NCBI GenBank assembly: GCA_002868905.1
Contig: PKUA01000018.1
Coordinates: 62,001-126,000 of the forward strand
Direction: 5' to 3'
Length of the DNA stretch: 64,000 nt
From: Desulfuromonas sp.
GTDB taxonomy: Bacteria; Desulfobacterota; Desulfuromonadia; Desulfuromonadales; Geothermobacteraceae
Position 1 is the first letter of the stretch. Every line of letters starts with the position of its first letter. The position numbers and the translations under genes are program-made. Below are positions 8,377-15,657 of this stretch, in pieces. The notes under the pieces were generated by a model. It was given only the letters and a program-made list of their open reading frames with translations. It was not told where the DNA came from and did no database searches.

Positions 8377-9000
8377 TCAGAAGAAGTAATTCAGCCCGAC
8401 CGTGACGGCCTGGTGGACGTAGTTCTCGGTGCTGGTCGAATCGAAGGTCGGCTCTTCGAACTTGACCTCGGGAACCCAGAGGGCCCGGTAGCCGACGTGG
8501 GCGGAAAAGTTTTCGTAGAAACCGACGCTTGCCCCGACCAGCAGCTGCAGGGAGAGGTACAGGTCTTCCTCCTCGCTGATGGTGCCCGCTTCGTCCAGGT
8601 CGTTGAAGTCGAGATCGGTCACCCCGATCCCGGCGCCGAGCCAGGGGGTGAAGTGGGTCGAGTTCTCGTATTCGAGATAGCCGTTAACCAGCAGGGAATT
8701 GGCCGACACGCTGCCGTCGGATGGGGTCCGCTGTTCGAACACCAGGACTTTGCTGATATCGTTCTTGCGCCAGTTCCACTCGGCTTCAAGGCGCCAGAAC
8801 CCGAAGTCGTATCCTCCCAGCAGCGAAAGGGTCGGGCCGCGATCGAAAATCGCTTCGTTGCCGAAACCGACGGTCATCCCCTCCGGGGAGCCGATCCCGC
8901 CGGCTCCGCCGAGATAATATCCCAGGGGATCGGCAGCCGAAGCTGAGGCACTGAAAAACAGCACACATACGAGTAGCAGAAAAAAAACCTTCCGAATCAT
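8377..9000 (-). CDS. Outer-membrane beta-barrel protein (OmpA-like/OmpW-like barrel)
   Basis: This protein of 207 residues has a clear signal peptide (MIRKVFFLLLVCVLFFSASASA, cleavage near residue 22). It then shows alternating polar/aromatic stretches and a C-terminus ending VGLNYFF, with the terminal Phe expected for BAM-dependent barrels. GYYLGGAGGIGSPEG and WLGAGIGVTDLDFND resemble small 8-strand barrels of the OmpA N-terminal type. AAGGAGG precedes the ATG. The physiological role is unknown. Confidence 0.8.
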   Translation of the reverse strand: MIRKVFFLLLVCVLFFSASASAADPLGYYLGGAGGIGSPEGMTVGFGNEAIFDRGPTLSLLGGYDFGFWRLEAEWNWRKNDISKVLVFEQRTPSDGSVSANSLLVNGYLEYENSTHFTPWLGAGIGVTDLDFNDLDEAGTISEEEDLYLSLQLLVGASVGFYENFSAHVGYRALWVPEVKFEEPTFDSTSTENYVHQAVTVGLNYFF

Positions 9001-9218
9001 GTTTCCTCCTTGGCGGCCGGCAACAGCTCGACCGGCGGCATTGCAGTATCAGGGTTTATCTCCCATAACATCGCTTCCCCCCGGCGTGCAATCAGTTTTT
9101 GCCGGTTGGATGAAAATGGCGCCTGAATCTGCTATGTTGGAAACAACGCACGATATCGGGGCGCCACCTGCCCGGGACACTTCGTCAACACCACCCACAT
9201 TTCCTGAGGGAGACCAGC

Positions 9219-9533
9219 ATGCGTCTTTACACGATCACCCTGCTGCTTCTGCTAGCCCTGCTTGCCGGCTGCACCCATTACGCCGGCATCATCGACGACT
9301 GGGTCGGCCACACCGAAAAGGAACTGCAAGAGAAATGGGGGGAGCCTGACGGCCGTTCCCGCCGCGGCAAAGGAGAGCTGTTGACCTACGAACGATACTG
9401 GGAGGATGCAGGCGGCACCCTGAACCGGGGGCGGCTGAAGTTCCTGATCGACGAAAATGGGACCATCCTCGACTCAAGCAAATCGAATTTTCCCGACTAC
9501 CTGTTCGGCGATCAGATCCTCAGCCGGCCGTAA
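9219..9533 (+). CDS. Small SmpA/BamE-like lipoprotein
   Basis: The 104-residue product begins with a lipoprotein signal peptide with lipobox LLAGC (Cys18). The mature part contains GHTEKELQEKWGEPDG and a later Tyr-rich beta hairpin. This resembles the SmpA/OmlA fold, where a helix is followed by the G-x-P turn. GAGGGAG lies upstream. It is probably anchored in the outer membrane facing the periplasm. It is not BamE itself as far as I can judge; the role is unknown. Confidence 0.75.
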   Translation: MRLYTITLLLLLALLAGCTHYAGIIDDWVGHTEKELQEKWGEPDGRSRRGKGELLTYERYWEDAGGTLNRGRLKFLIDENGTILDSSKSNFPDYLFGDQILSRP

Positions 9534-9588
9534 CCATCCATTCGGCGATGAGGACCCCTGCCTCCTTGTCCCCGTCTGTGCAGACTGT

Positions 9589-10245
9589 CTAGTTCAACGG
9601 GACTACTGCCCGCAACACGGCGAAGTAATGCAAGGTGCTGCCGGCGATGACGAACAGGTGCCAGACGGCATGATTAAAGGGGATCTTGTCGATGGCGTAG
9701 AAGATGATGCCGAAGGTGTAGGCGAGACCGCCGGCCACCAGCAGCTTCACCCCTTCCGGCGAAACCAGGGTCAGCAGGCTCTCCAGGTCGACCACCACCA
9801 GCCAGCCGAGGACGATATAGAGCGCCGGGGCGAGAAACCGCAGCCGGTGAGTCGCGAACGCCTTGAAGATGATTCCGGCCACCGCCAGGAACCAGACGAT
9901 GCCGAACAGCCACCACCCCTTGGCAGGGCGGAGCAGGACCAGGGTAAACGGCGTGTAGGTCCCGGCAATCACCAGGTAGATGAACGCGTGATCGAGAATA
10001 CGAAAGACGTAGCGGACCTTCGGGCTGCGCACCGTGTGGTAGAGGGTCGAAACCAGGAAGAAGGCGGTCACGCTCACGCCGAACACCGCGCAGCTGACCA
10101 CCCGGAACGGATCCCCCGTCCGCGCCGCAGCAACGATCAACACCACCACGGCCGGCAGGCTGACCAGCGTGGCCAGACCGTGGGTGATGCGGTTGGCGAG
10201 TTCTTCGCCCTCGGTATAGGAAATTAAGCGCTCGTGGATATCCAT
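9589..10245 (-). CDS. Hemolysin III family (PAQR/YqfA-like) integral membrane protein
   Basis: The product of 218 residues has seven hydrophobic segments and the family's metal-site pattern. STLYHTV (Ser/His) lies in the first half and HAVWHLFVIAGSTLHYFAVL near the C-terminus, with DHAFIYLVIAGTYTPF in between. These match hemolysin III/YqfA proteins of the PAQR-like superfamily. The frame extends upstream to a TTG (10296), but MDIHERLISYTEGEELANRITHG from the ATG at 10245 resembles the family N-terminus. The molecular function in bacteria is unclear; hemolysis should not be assumed. Confidence 0.88.
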   Translation of the reverse strand: MDIHERLISYTEGEELANRITHGLATLVSLPAVVVLIVAAARTGDPFRVVSCAVFGVSVTAFFLVSTLYHTVRSPKVRYVFRILDHAFIYLVIAGTYTPFTLVLLRPAKGWWLFGIVWFLAVAGIIFKAFATHRLRFLAPALYIVLGWLVVVDLESLLTLVSPEGVKLLVAGGLAYTFGIIFYAIDKIPFNHAVWHLFVIAGSTLHYFAVLRAVVPLN

Positions 10246-10330
10246 GGCAACCCCGCAACCGGGAAACTCTTCCGGTATCTTCAAGTTTACTGCCAAACAG
10301 CGAGGTTGTCACATCGTAAGGGGAGTGGAC

Positions 10331-10351
10331 TCTACCCCCGTAGAGCGGGGG
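10331..10351. repeat. Overlapping alternative hairpins upstream of the hemolysin-III gene
   Basis: CTCTAC-CCCC-GTAGAG and CCCCCG-TAGAG-CGGGGG overlap, so the transcript can form one or the other but not both. The stretch lies between the stop of the 58-residue membrane protein and the hemolysin-III start. No T-tract follows. Confidence 0.35.
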
Positions 10352-10357
10352 AGGCGC

Positions 10358-10534
10358 TTACTGGTAGTTCTGGTTCGAACCGGGGGCCCGTTTCATGATG
10401 GCGACAATCAGCATGGCAAACGGTCCGATGACCAGGCCGAGCAGTCCCCAGAGGATCGGGTTACGGTTTTTATCCCTGGCGATCAGGTAGGTCCCGGCAC
10501 CGAAGATGATGGCATTGATGGCAATATAAAGCAT
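10358..10534 (-). CDS. Small hydrophobic membrane protein (58 aa)
   Basis: On the minus strand ATG 10534 to TAA 10358 encodes 58 residues beginning MLYIAINAIIFGAGTYLIARDKNR. The frame has two hydrophobic segments (about 3-20 and 27-47) separated by a short basic loop, and a polar tail GSNQNYQ. GGAG lies 6-7 nt before the ATG. The layout is typical of two-TM small membrane proteins in this group of bacteria. No function can be assigned. It is probably co-transcribed with the small gene upstream. Confidence 0.65.
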   Translation of the reverse strand: MLYIAINAIIFGAGTYLIARDKNRNPILWGLLGLVIGPFAMLIVAIMKRAPGSNQNYQ

Positions 10535-10573
10535 TCTGACTCCAAGAAATGTCCCGGGTTGGGACGGAACAAT

Positions 10574-10789
10574 TTATCCCCGCACCCACCAGTCGAAAAG
10601 GAATTTACCAACGACCCCGACCACGACCAGTTCCAACAGGAACAGCCAGAGGACGAATTTTTTCTTCCCCTGCCGTTGCCGGACTCGTTCCGGCAGCAAA
10701 CGATTCATGTCGGCCGACATGTTGTCCCAGGCTTCCCGGAAGACACTTGACCGTTGTTTGGGGAGTGTGCGCTGTCTCTTTTTTGCCAC
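10574..10789 (-). CDS. Small single-TM protein (71 aa), basic N-terminus
   Basis: A GTG at 10789 starts a 71-residue protein. A strongly basic N-terminal half (MAKKRQRTLPKQR, then RLLPERVRQRQGKKK) is followed by one membrane segment (about residues 46-64) and the short tail DWWVRG. This suggests an N-in bitopic inner-membrane protein. It sits 11 nt downstream of the CDGSH gene and is probably in the same transcript. The ribosome-binding site is weak. Function unknown. Confidence 0.6.
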   Translation of the reverse strand: MAKKRQRTLPKQRSSVFREAWDNMSADMNRLLPERVRQRQGKKKFVLWLFLLELVVVGVVGKFLFDWWVRG

Positions 10790-10800
10790 GGTCGATCCGG

Positions 10801-11043
10801 TCAGACCCGACCGGCCAGGGAGACTCCGCAGCTGCCGTCGCAGTACGGCTGATCGCCGCTCAGGCCGCAGCCGCAGATAAAGACCTTCTGCCGCTTCTTG
10901 ACCTTGAACTCAAGCGGATGATGGGTCCCGCCGCTGTGTGATTCATCGCAGAACGGCAAATTCTGCGACTTGCCGCAGGTACAGCGATAATAGGTACCCG
11001 GCTCCAAGGTGATGCCGATCGGCATGCCGTCGTGGTCGCTCAT
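10801..11043 (-). CDS. CDGSH-type iron-sulfur protein with two cluster motifs
   Basis: The 80-residue product has two CDGSH-type motifs: Cys21-x-Cys23-x8-Cys32-x3-His36 (CTCGKSQNLPFCDESH) and Cys57-x-Cys59-x8-Cys68-x3-Cys72 (CGCGLSGDQPYCDGSC). The first has the normal 3Cys-1His ligand set. In the second the His is replaced by Cys, giving four Cys. Tandem motifs in one chain are known for the MiNT-type class. It is likely a soluble 2Fe-2S electron carrier. AAAAGGAG precedes the ATG at 11043; the frame is open much further upstream but without a comparable start. Confidence 0.88.
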   Translation of the reverse strand: MSDHDGMPIGITLEPGTYYRCTCGKSQNLPFCDESHSGGTHHPLEFKVKKRQKVFICGCGLSGDQPYCDGSCGVSLAGRV

Positions 11044-11231
11044 GCTGACTCCTTTTGTGCGGTTGAACTTAACGTCCGGCCATCTTACCCCAAATTCTCC
11101 TCCGGTTTGAAAAAATCTGTTTGACCCTCTCCAACCTGAAGAAACCGGGTCTCTGGCCGCGAAAAAATTCCGTCTGTTCACTTTTTTGGTTATATTATTG
11201 CTCCAGTGGATAAATATCCAAATCCTGAATT

Positions 11232-11259
11232 TGTAGGGGCGCTGTTTGCCGCCCCTACA
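11232..11259. repeat. Perfect 10-bp inverted repeat (possible dispersed element)
   Basis: TGTAGGGGCG (11232-11241), an 8-nt spacer and CGCCCCTACA (11250-11259) form a perfect palindrome 72 nt before the acyl-CoA ligase start. Elements of this TGTAGGGGCG type are common as dispersed intergenic repeats in some bacteria. No other copy is in this window, and there is no T-tract to make it a good terminator. Confidence 0.5.
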
Positions 11260-11330
11260 GTTCAATGTTTAATCACCGAAGCAATAAACATCTGTCTGCA
11301 AATAACAGACTCATTTTATGGGAGGGAACC

Positions 11331-12968
11331 ATGTCGGACAATCTGATCCAGCGCACCGCGTCAGCCTACGCCAGCCCCCTGCTGATCAAGAACCTGCTCG
11401 AGACACCGATCGTCGACGACCCGCAACAGCAGATCGTCTACCGCGACCAGGTCCGCTTCAGCTATGCCGAGTTCCGCCAGCGGGTCTGCCGCCTCGCCAA
11501 CGCTTTGACCGAGATCGGCGTCAAGCCGGGGGACACGGTGGCGGTGATGGACTGGGACAGCCACCGCTACCTCGAATGCTATTTCGCCATCCCGATGATC
11601 GGGGCAGTGTTGCACACCATCAATATCCGCCTCTCCCCGGAGCAGATCCTCTACACCATCGACCACGCCGAGGACGACTTCATCCTGGTCCACGAGGAGT
11701 TCCTGCCGCTGCTCGAACAGATCAAGGGGCGGATCGACACGGTCAAGGGGTACATCCTGCTGCAGGACGGCCAGCAGCGTCCGGAGAGTTCCCTGAGCTT
11801 CGAGGGGGAGTACGAGGCGCTGCTCGATGCGGCCGGGGACCATTTCGACTTCCCCGACTTCGACGAGAACACCCGCGCCACCACCTTCTACACCACCGGC
11901 ACCACCGGGCTGCCGAAAGGAGTCTACTTCAGCCACCGCCAGCTGGTGCTGCACACCTTGGTCGCTACCGCCGCCCTCGGCACCGTGGCGAACCAGGGGC
12001 GGCTGCACCAGGGGGACGTCTACATGCCGATCACCCCGATGTTTCACGTCCACGCCTGGGGGGTTCCGTACGTCGCCACCACCCTCGGCATCAAGCAGGT
12101 CTACCCCGGCAAGTACGCCCCGGAGATGCTGCTCAACCTGATCGACAAGGAGGACGTCACCTTCTCGCACTGCGTCCCGACCATCCTCCACCTGCTGATG
12201 GGTCACCCGAGCTTTGAGACCATCGATCTCTCCAACTGGAAGGTGCTGATCGGCGGCGCCGCCCTGCCGAAGGCGATGTGTCAGAAGGCGCTGGCGAAGG
12301 GGATCGACATCTACTCCGGCTACGGCATGTCCGAAACCTGCCCGATCCTCACCGTCGCCCATGTCACCGAGGACGACCTCGCTCCCGACGAGGAGCTCGA
12401 CGTCCGCTGCAAGACCGGCCGGCCGCTGCCGCTGGTCGACCTGCGGGTGGTCGACGAGGCGATGAACCAGGTACCACGCAACGGCGAGAGCGTCGGCGAG
12501 ATCGTGGTGCGCGCCCCGTGGCTGACCCAGGGCTACCTCAAGGACCAGCGCAACTCCGAAAACCTCTGGCGCGGCGGCTTCCTCCACACCGGCGACGTCG
12601 CCCACCGCGACAAGCGCAACTACGTCAAGATCACCGACCGGATCAAGGACGTGATCAAGGTCGGCGGCGAGTGGCTCTCTTCGCTGGAGCTGGAGGACCT
12701 GCTCTGCGCGCATGACGATGTGCTGGAGGCCGCCGTCATCGGCCTGCCGGATGCCAAGTGGGGGGAGAAACCGCTCGCCCTGGTGGTGAAACGTCCCGAG
12801 AGCGAGCCGACTTCGAAGCAGCTGCTGGAGCATATCCGCGACTTCGTCGACAAGGGAGTGATCTCGAAGCAGGCGGTGCTGTTGAAAGTCCGCTTCGTCG
12901 AGGCGATCGACAAGACCAGCGTCGGCAAGATCAACAAGCGGGGACTGCGGGAAAAATACCAGGATTGA
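11331..12968 (+). CDS. AMP-binding fatty-acid--CoA ligase (medium/long chain, DmdB-like)
   Basis: The product of 545 residues is an acyl-adenylate-forming enzyme. It shows TTFYTTGTTGLPKGVYFSHR (P-loop), the GYGMSETCP motif, HTGDVAHRD, ITDRIKDVIKVGGEW and the C-terminal catalytic Lys in KTSVGKINKRGLREKY. The sequence style (HAWGVPYVATTLGIKQVYPG) is like the DmdB/medium-chain acyl-CoA synthetase group rather than FadD. It should activate carboxylic acids to CoA thioesters; the exact substrate is unknown. GGAGGG lies 4 nt before the ATG at 11331. It is a second acyl-CoA ligase about 3 kb from fadD, not in an obvious pathway operon. Confidence 0.9.
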   Translation: MSDNLIQRTASAYASPLLIKNLLETPIVDDPQQQIVYRDQVRFSYAEFRQRVCRLANALTEIGVKPGDTVAVMDWDSHRYLECYFAIPMIGAVLHTINIRLSPEQILYTIDHAEDDFILVHEEFLPLLEQIKGRIDTVKGYILLQDGQQRPESSLSFEGEYEALLDAAGDHFDFPDFDENTRATTFYTTGTTGLPKGVYFSHRQLVLHTLVATAALGTVANQGRLHQGDVYMPITPMFHVHAWGVPYVATTLGIKQVYPGKYAPEMLLNLIDKEDVTFSHCVPTILHLLMGHPSFETIDLSNWKVLIGGAALPKAMCQKALAKGIDIYSGYGMSETCPILTVAHVTEDDLAPDEELDVRCKTGRPLPLVDLRVVDEAMNQVPRNGESVGEIVVRAPWLTQGYLKDQRNSENLWRGGFLHTGDVAHRDKRNYVKITDRIKDVIKVGGEWLSSLELEDLLCAHDDVLEAAVIGLPDAKWGEKPLALVVKRPESEPTSKQLLEHIRDFVDKGVISKQAVLLKVRFVEAIDKTSVGKINKRGLREKYQD

Positions 12969-13057
12969 GCCGGTGGTCTCTTTTCCCGGTAAACCTTCCG
13001 GTCGGAGGTTCGTCGAAACAGGGTAGATTTTTACCCGACTGGACAACCGGAGGTCCC

Positions 13058-13927
13058 ATGCCAATAAAATACCTTACCCATGCGGTGGTCGCCGTGACCC
13101 TGCTCTGCGCTGTTGCGTCGACCGCCACCGCCGCCGACACCACTGCGCAACCCATGCCCCTCAATATGGCCATCGGCAGCGGGATTGAATACCAGAGCGG
13201 CGACTACGGCACCGGCGACACCGTCACCAATTGGCGGGTGCCGCTGCTGCTCGAGTGGCTGCCGCACCGCCGCTTCAGTCTCACCGCCGAGATCCCGTAC
13301 GTCCATCAGAGTCGCACCGCCGAAACGGTCCTGCTCGGCGGCACCCCGACTCCGACCCGGCAGCAACGCGGCAGCGGCCGGATGAGTGGCGGAACCAACA
13401 TGGGTGACAGTACCACCACGGTGACCGAGGTCGAAACCACCGACAGCGAAGGGGGGCTCGGCGACATCACCCTCGACGCCGCGCTGACCCTGGTTGAGGA
13501 AAGAACAAACTGGCCGCGACTGAACGGCCTGCTCTATGCCAAGCTGCCGACCGCGGACGAAGAAAAAGGGCTCGGCACCGGCGAGTTCGACTGGGGAGCC
13601 GGATTCGGCCTGCGCAAGGAGTTCGACAAGCTCTCCGCCTACGGCGAACTGCTGTGGATTTCACCCGGCAGCTCGGACGATTACGATCCCGACAGCTACC
13701 TCGAGTGGCTCGCCTCCCTCAGCTACCGGGTCGGCTCGGTCCGCCCGGGGATCTCCCTCTCCGGCGGCACCGCCCCGTTCGACGACGCCGACGACCCGCT
13801 CGAGGTCAAGCTCCGCCTCGGCGGCCTTGCAGGCGACCACGGCAGCTACTCGCTCTACCTGGCGCGGGGTTTGAGCGACGGCAGCCCCGACTGGGGAGTC
13901 GGCCTGTTCGGTTACCTCGATTTCTGA
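13058..13927 (+). CDS. Predicted outer-membrane beta-barrel protein
   Basis: The 289-residue product has a signal peptide ending near residue 25 (VASTATAAD). Long beta-type repeats of the transporter-barrel kind follow, with the C-terminal aromatic end YLDF. The Gly/Thr-rich stretch at about 105-125 is probably a surface loop. The AKLPTADEEKGLGTGEFDWGAG segment resembles the phrase seen in other barrels of this window (KLPTGDSKAWRGSG at 32.9 kb and KLPNGDSDKNLGSDETDFG at 23.7 kb), suggesting one barrel superfamily. CCGGAGG precedes the ATG. Function unknown. Confidence 0.75.
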   Translation: MPIKYLTHAVVAVTLLCAVASTATAADTTAQPMPLNMAIGSGIEYQSGDYGTGDTVTNWRVPLLLEWLPHRRFSLTAEIPYVHQSRTAETVLLGGTPTPTRQQRGSGRMSGGTNMGDSTTTVTEVETTDSEGGLGDITLDAALTLVEERTNWPRLNGLLYAKLPTADEEKGLGTGEFDWGAGFGLRKEFDKLSAYGELLWISPGSSDDYDPDSYLEWLASLSYRVGSVRPGISLSGGTAPFDDADDPLEVKLRLGGLAGDHGSYSLYLARGLSDGSPDWGVGLFGYLDF

Positions 13928-13976
13928 TGCGGTCGATGGGACGTTAACTCAACCTTGTCAATCCAGACCAAAAGAA

Positions 13977-14010
13977 GGAGGCCACCCGTTTCCGGGTGGC
14001 CTCCTGTTTC
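13977..14010. terminator. Strong bidirectional terminator
   Basis: A 12-bp GC-rich stem (13977-13988 with 13993-14004, loop TTTC) lies between two convergent genes. On the plus strand TGTTTCTGCTTGTT follows; on the minus strand TTCTTTTGG follows. Confidence 0.85.
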
Positions 14011-14026
14011 TGCTTGTTGCTCTTTG

Positions 14027-14317
14027 TTACTCGGTTACGTCGACCCGCAGGTGCTGGCGGTCCTGGCGCCGCTCCATCACGAAGTCTTCACCGTCCAGCA
14101 GTCTTTCCTCGCGATGTTCACGCAGCTGGTCGCGGCTGGCGTCGCGTAATTCCCGCCGGTCACCGAGCCGCTCCTGGCGAAAGGCCTGGCGGTCGCCGCT
14201 CCGGTCGGCCTGCATGCCGCGCCGCTCGCCGCGGTTCATCTCGGCCAGGCCGATGGCCGGCAGCAGCAGGGAGGTGGCGACGAGGGTGGTGATGGTCAGA
14301 TAGATCGTCCGTTTCAT
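14027..14317 (-). CDS. Small secreted Arg/Glu-rich protein (96 aa)
   Basis: An ATG at 14317 with AAGGAG upstream starts a 96-residue protein with a signal peptide (MKRTIYLTITTLVATSLLLPAIGLAE, cleavage near 25). The mature part is almost entirely charged, with many Arg and Asp/Glu in RERR/DRRELRD-like repeats, and is probably helical. It lies downstream of the ECF sigma operon but is separated from it by a terminator. Its composition resembles the DUF3106 protein upstream. Function unknown; a periplasmic stress or metal role is only a guess. Confidence 0.65.
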   Translation of the reverse strand: MKRTIYLTITTLVATSLLLPAIGLAEMNRGERRGMQADRSGDRQAFRQERLGDRRELRDASRDQLREHREERLLDGEDFVMERRQDRQHLRVDVTE

Positions 14318-14464
14318 GATTGTTCTCCTTGAATTGATTTTTTGTTGGCATCGATGCGTTGCGTATTCTTGGACGAACCTGGGGGGAATCGGTTTACTGG
14401 GCGGGTGAGAATTTATTGAAAGAGAGGGAGTGCGAGGCCGGTAGGCCAAAGGGGATTCTCTGCA

Positions 14465-14492
14465 AAAACAAAGGCCGGGGAGACCCCGGCCT
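14465..14492 (-). terminator. Rho-independent terminator of the ECF sigma operon
   Basis: GGCCGGGG (14473-14480), loop AGA and CCCCGGCC (14484-14491) form a perfect stem. On the minus strand it is followed by TTTGTTTTTGC, just after the stop of the DUF3106 gene. Confidence 0.85.
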
Positions 14493-14508
14493 GGTGTTTT
14501 GAACAATA

Positions 14509-14997
14509 TCAGCGGCGACCTCCGCCGCCACCTCCGCCACGCATCGGGCGGTCGAAGTAGCGCTGACGCAGGTCCATGCGCCGCTCCATCCGTTCTTCGT
14601 TCGACATGCCGCGCATTTCACGCACCTCGTCGCGCAGAGTTTCCCGCTCCTCGGCCGAGAGCTGCCTGAACTGCTGGTTGAGCTCGCGCAGCTTCTGCTG
14701 CTGCTCGGGGCTCAGCTCCCGCCAGCGCTCGAAACGTTCCCTGAGCTGCTGTTGCTCTGCGGCGGGGAGACTGCGAAAGGTAGCGAGCCGCTCCTGCAGC
14801 TGTTCCCGCTGCCCGGCCGGCAGCGCCTTGAACTCGCGGTAGCGTGCACGCAGCTCTTGCTTTTCGGCCGGGGAGAGGGACTGCCAGCGCTCGACCGCGC
14901 CTTGGGGGAGCTGGTTGCTGGCGGTGTCGGCGGCCAGGACGATGGCGGGGACGCCCAGCAATGCGGTCAGAATCAGGGAAAGGATCACGCGTTTCAT
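14509..14997 (-). CDS. DUF3106-type periplasmic helical protein
   Basis: The 162-residue product has a signal peptide (cleavage near residue 22, VLAAD). A long charged helical region then follows, with repeated units such as WQSLSPAEKQELRARYREF, FRSLPAAEQQQLRERFERW and WRELSPEQQQKLRELNQQF. This is the pattern of DUF3106 proteins and of Spy/CpxP-like periplasmic helical proteins. The C-terminus ends in Gly/Arg (RGGGGGGGRR). It overlaps the preceding 72-aa gene by 4 nt (ATGA) and is the last gene of the ECF sigma operon, so it is probably a regulon output or a sensor partner. Confidence 0.8.
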   Translation of the reverse strand: MKRVILSLILTALLGVPAIVLAADTASNQLPQGAVERWQSLSPAEKQELRARYREFKALPAGQREQLQERLATFRSLPAAEQQQLRERFERWRELSPEQQQKLRELNQQFRQLSAEERETLRDEVREMRGMSNEERMERRMDLRQRYFDRPMRGGGGGGGRR

Positions 14998-15212
14998 TGT
15001 TTATCCTCCATCACGGAGAGGGTCTCCATCTCTTGCAGCAGCTCCATCAATTCGAGCAGGTCGAGCATTTTAATCATCTCGCGCTCCTCCTCGCTTAGCT
15101 CAAGCGGAGCCGGTGGTTTCTCTGCCTTTTCCTTTTCCTCGTCGGCGCAGGCCGGAGAAATCCCGGCAAGCAGTGCCGCGAGCAGATAAAAAACGATCAA
15201 CGGACGCCTCAT
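14994..15212 (-). CDS. Small secreted acidic Leu/Met-rich protein (72 aa)
   Basis: The 72-residue product has a signal peptide ending at about residue 23 (SPACADEE). A short Lys/Glu-rich linker leads into an acidic amphipathic helix (EEREMIKMLDLLELMELL). The same kind of acidic Leu/Met repeat ends the anti-sigma factor encoded just upstream. The gene overlaps both neighbours by 4 nt, which fixes it as an operon member. No known family is recognised. Confidence 0.75.
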   Translation of the reverse strand: MRRPLIVFYLLAALLAGISPACADEEKEKAEKPPAPLELSEEEREMIKMLDLLELMELLQEMETLSVMEDKQ

Positions 15213-15655
15213 CCGAGCTGCTCCAGCTCCAGCAGCAGGTCGAGGTCCTGCAGCACATCCAGATCCTGCAGCATTTCCATCTTCTCCAGCACCTCAAACT
15301 CGGCCATGGCCGGGACCGGGGGCGTGACGCTCGGCAGCTCTGGCCCCGGTCGCAGCAGGACCAGGGCGAGCAGGGCGGCCGAGATAAACGTGCCACCCCA
15401 GGCGAGGCGGTGTCGGCCCTGGCGACGGTGCATCTGCTCGACAACTTCATCGGCGAAGCGGTGACGGTCTGCAATACTGATCTGCGGCTCCACCTGCGGG
15501 ACCGCATCCAGGGTTACACGCAAGCTGTCGAGTTCCTGGCGGCAAACGGCGCACTCCTCGAGGTGGGCACCCAACGCCCGCCGCTCGGCTGAGAGGAGTT
15601 CACCGTAGTGATAGAGCAGCAGCGTCTCCTGATCGTAATGCTTTGCCTGGTTCAT
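15209..15655 (-). CDS. Anti-sigma factor with zinc-finger (ZAS-like) domain
   Basis: The product has the H-x3-C-x2-C zinc motif (HLEECAVC, about residues 31-38) of membrane anti-sigma factors. One membrane segment follows at about 87-102 (WGGTFISAALLALVLL), and the periplasmic tail is rich in acidic Leu/Met repeats (EVLEKMEMLQDLDVLQDLD). It lies directly after the ECF sigma gene, with which it should form a cytoplasmic complex. Three start codons overlap (GTG 15661, ATG 15658, ATG 15655); the last has AAGGAG at 5-nt spacing and is chosen. Confidence 0.85.
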   Translation of the reverse strand: MNQAKHYDQETLLLYHYGELLSAERRALGAHLEECAVCRQELDSLRVTLDAVPQVEPQISIADRHRFADEVVEQMHRRQGRHRLAWGGTFISAALLALVLLRPGPELPSVTPPVPAMAEFEVLEKMEMLQDLDVLQDLDLLLELEQLG

Positions 15656-15657
15656 CA

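Noticed and set aside
11361-13064. A 567-codon open frame on the minus strand across the acyl-CoA ligase
   Set aside because: Antisense shadow of a clear AMP-binding enzyme; rich in Val/Asp/His/Gln and without known motifs or a ribosome-binding site.
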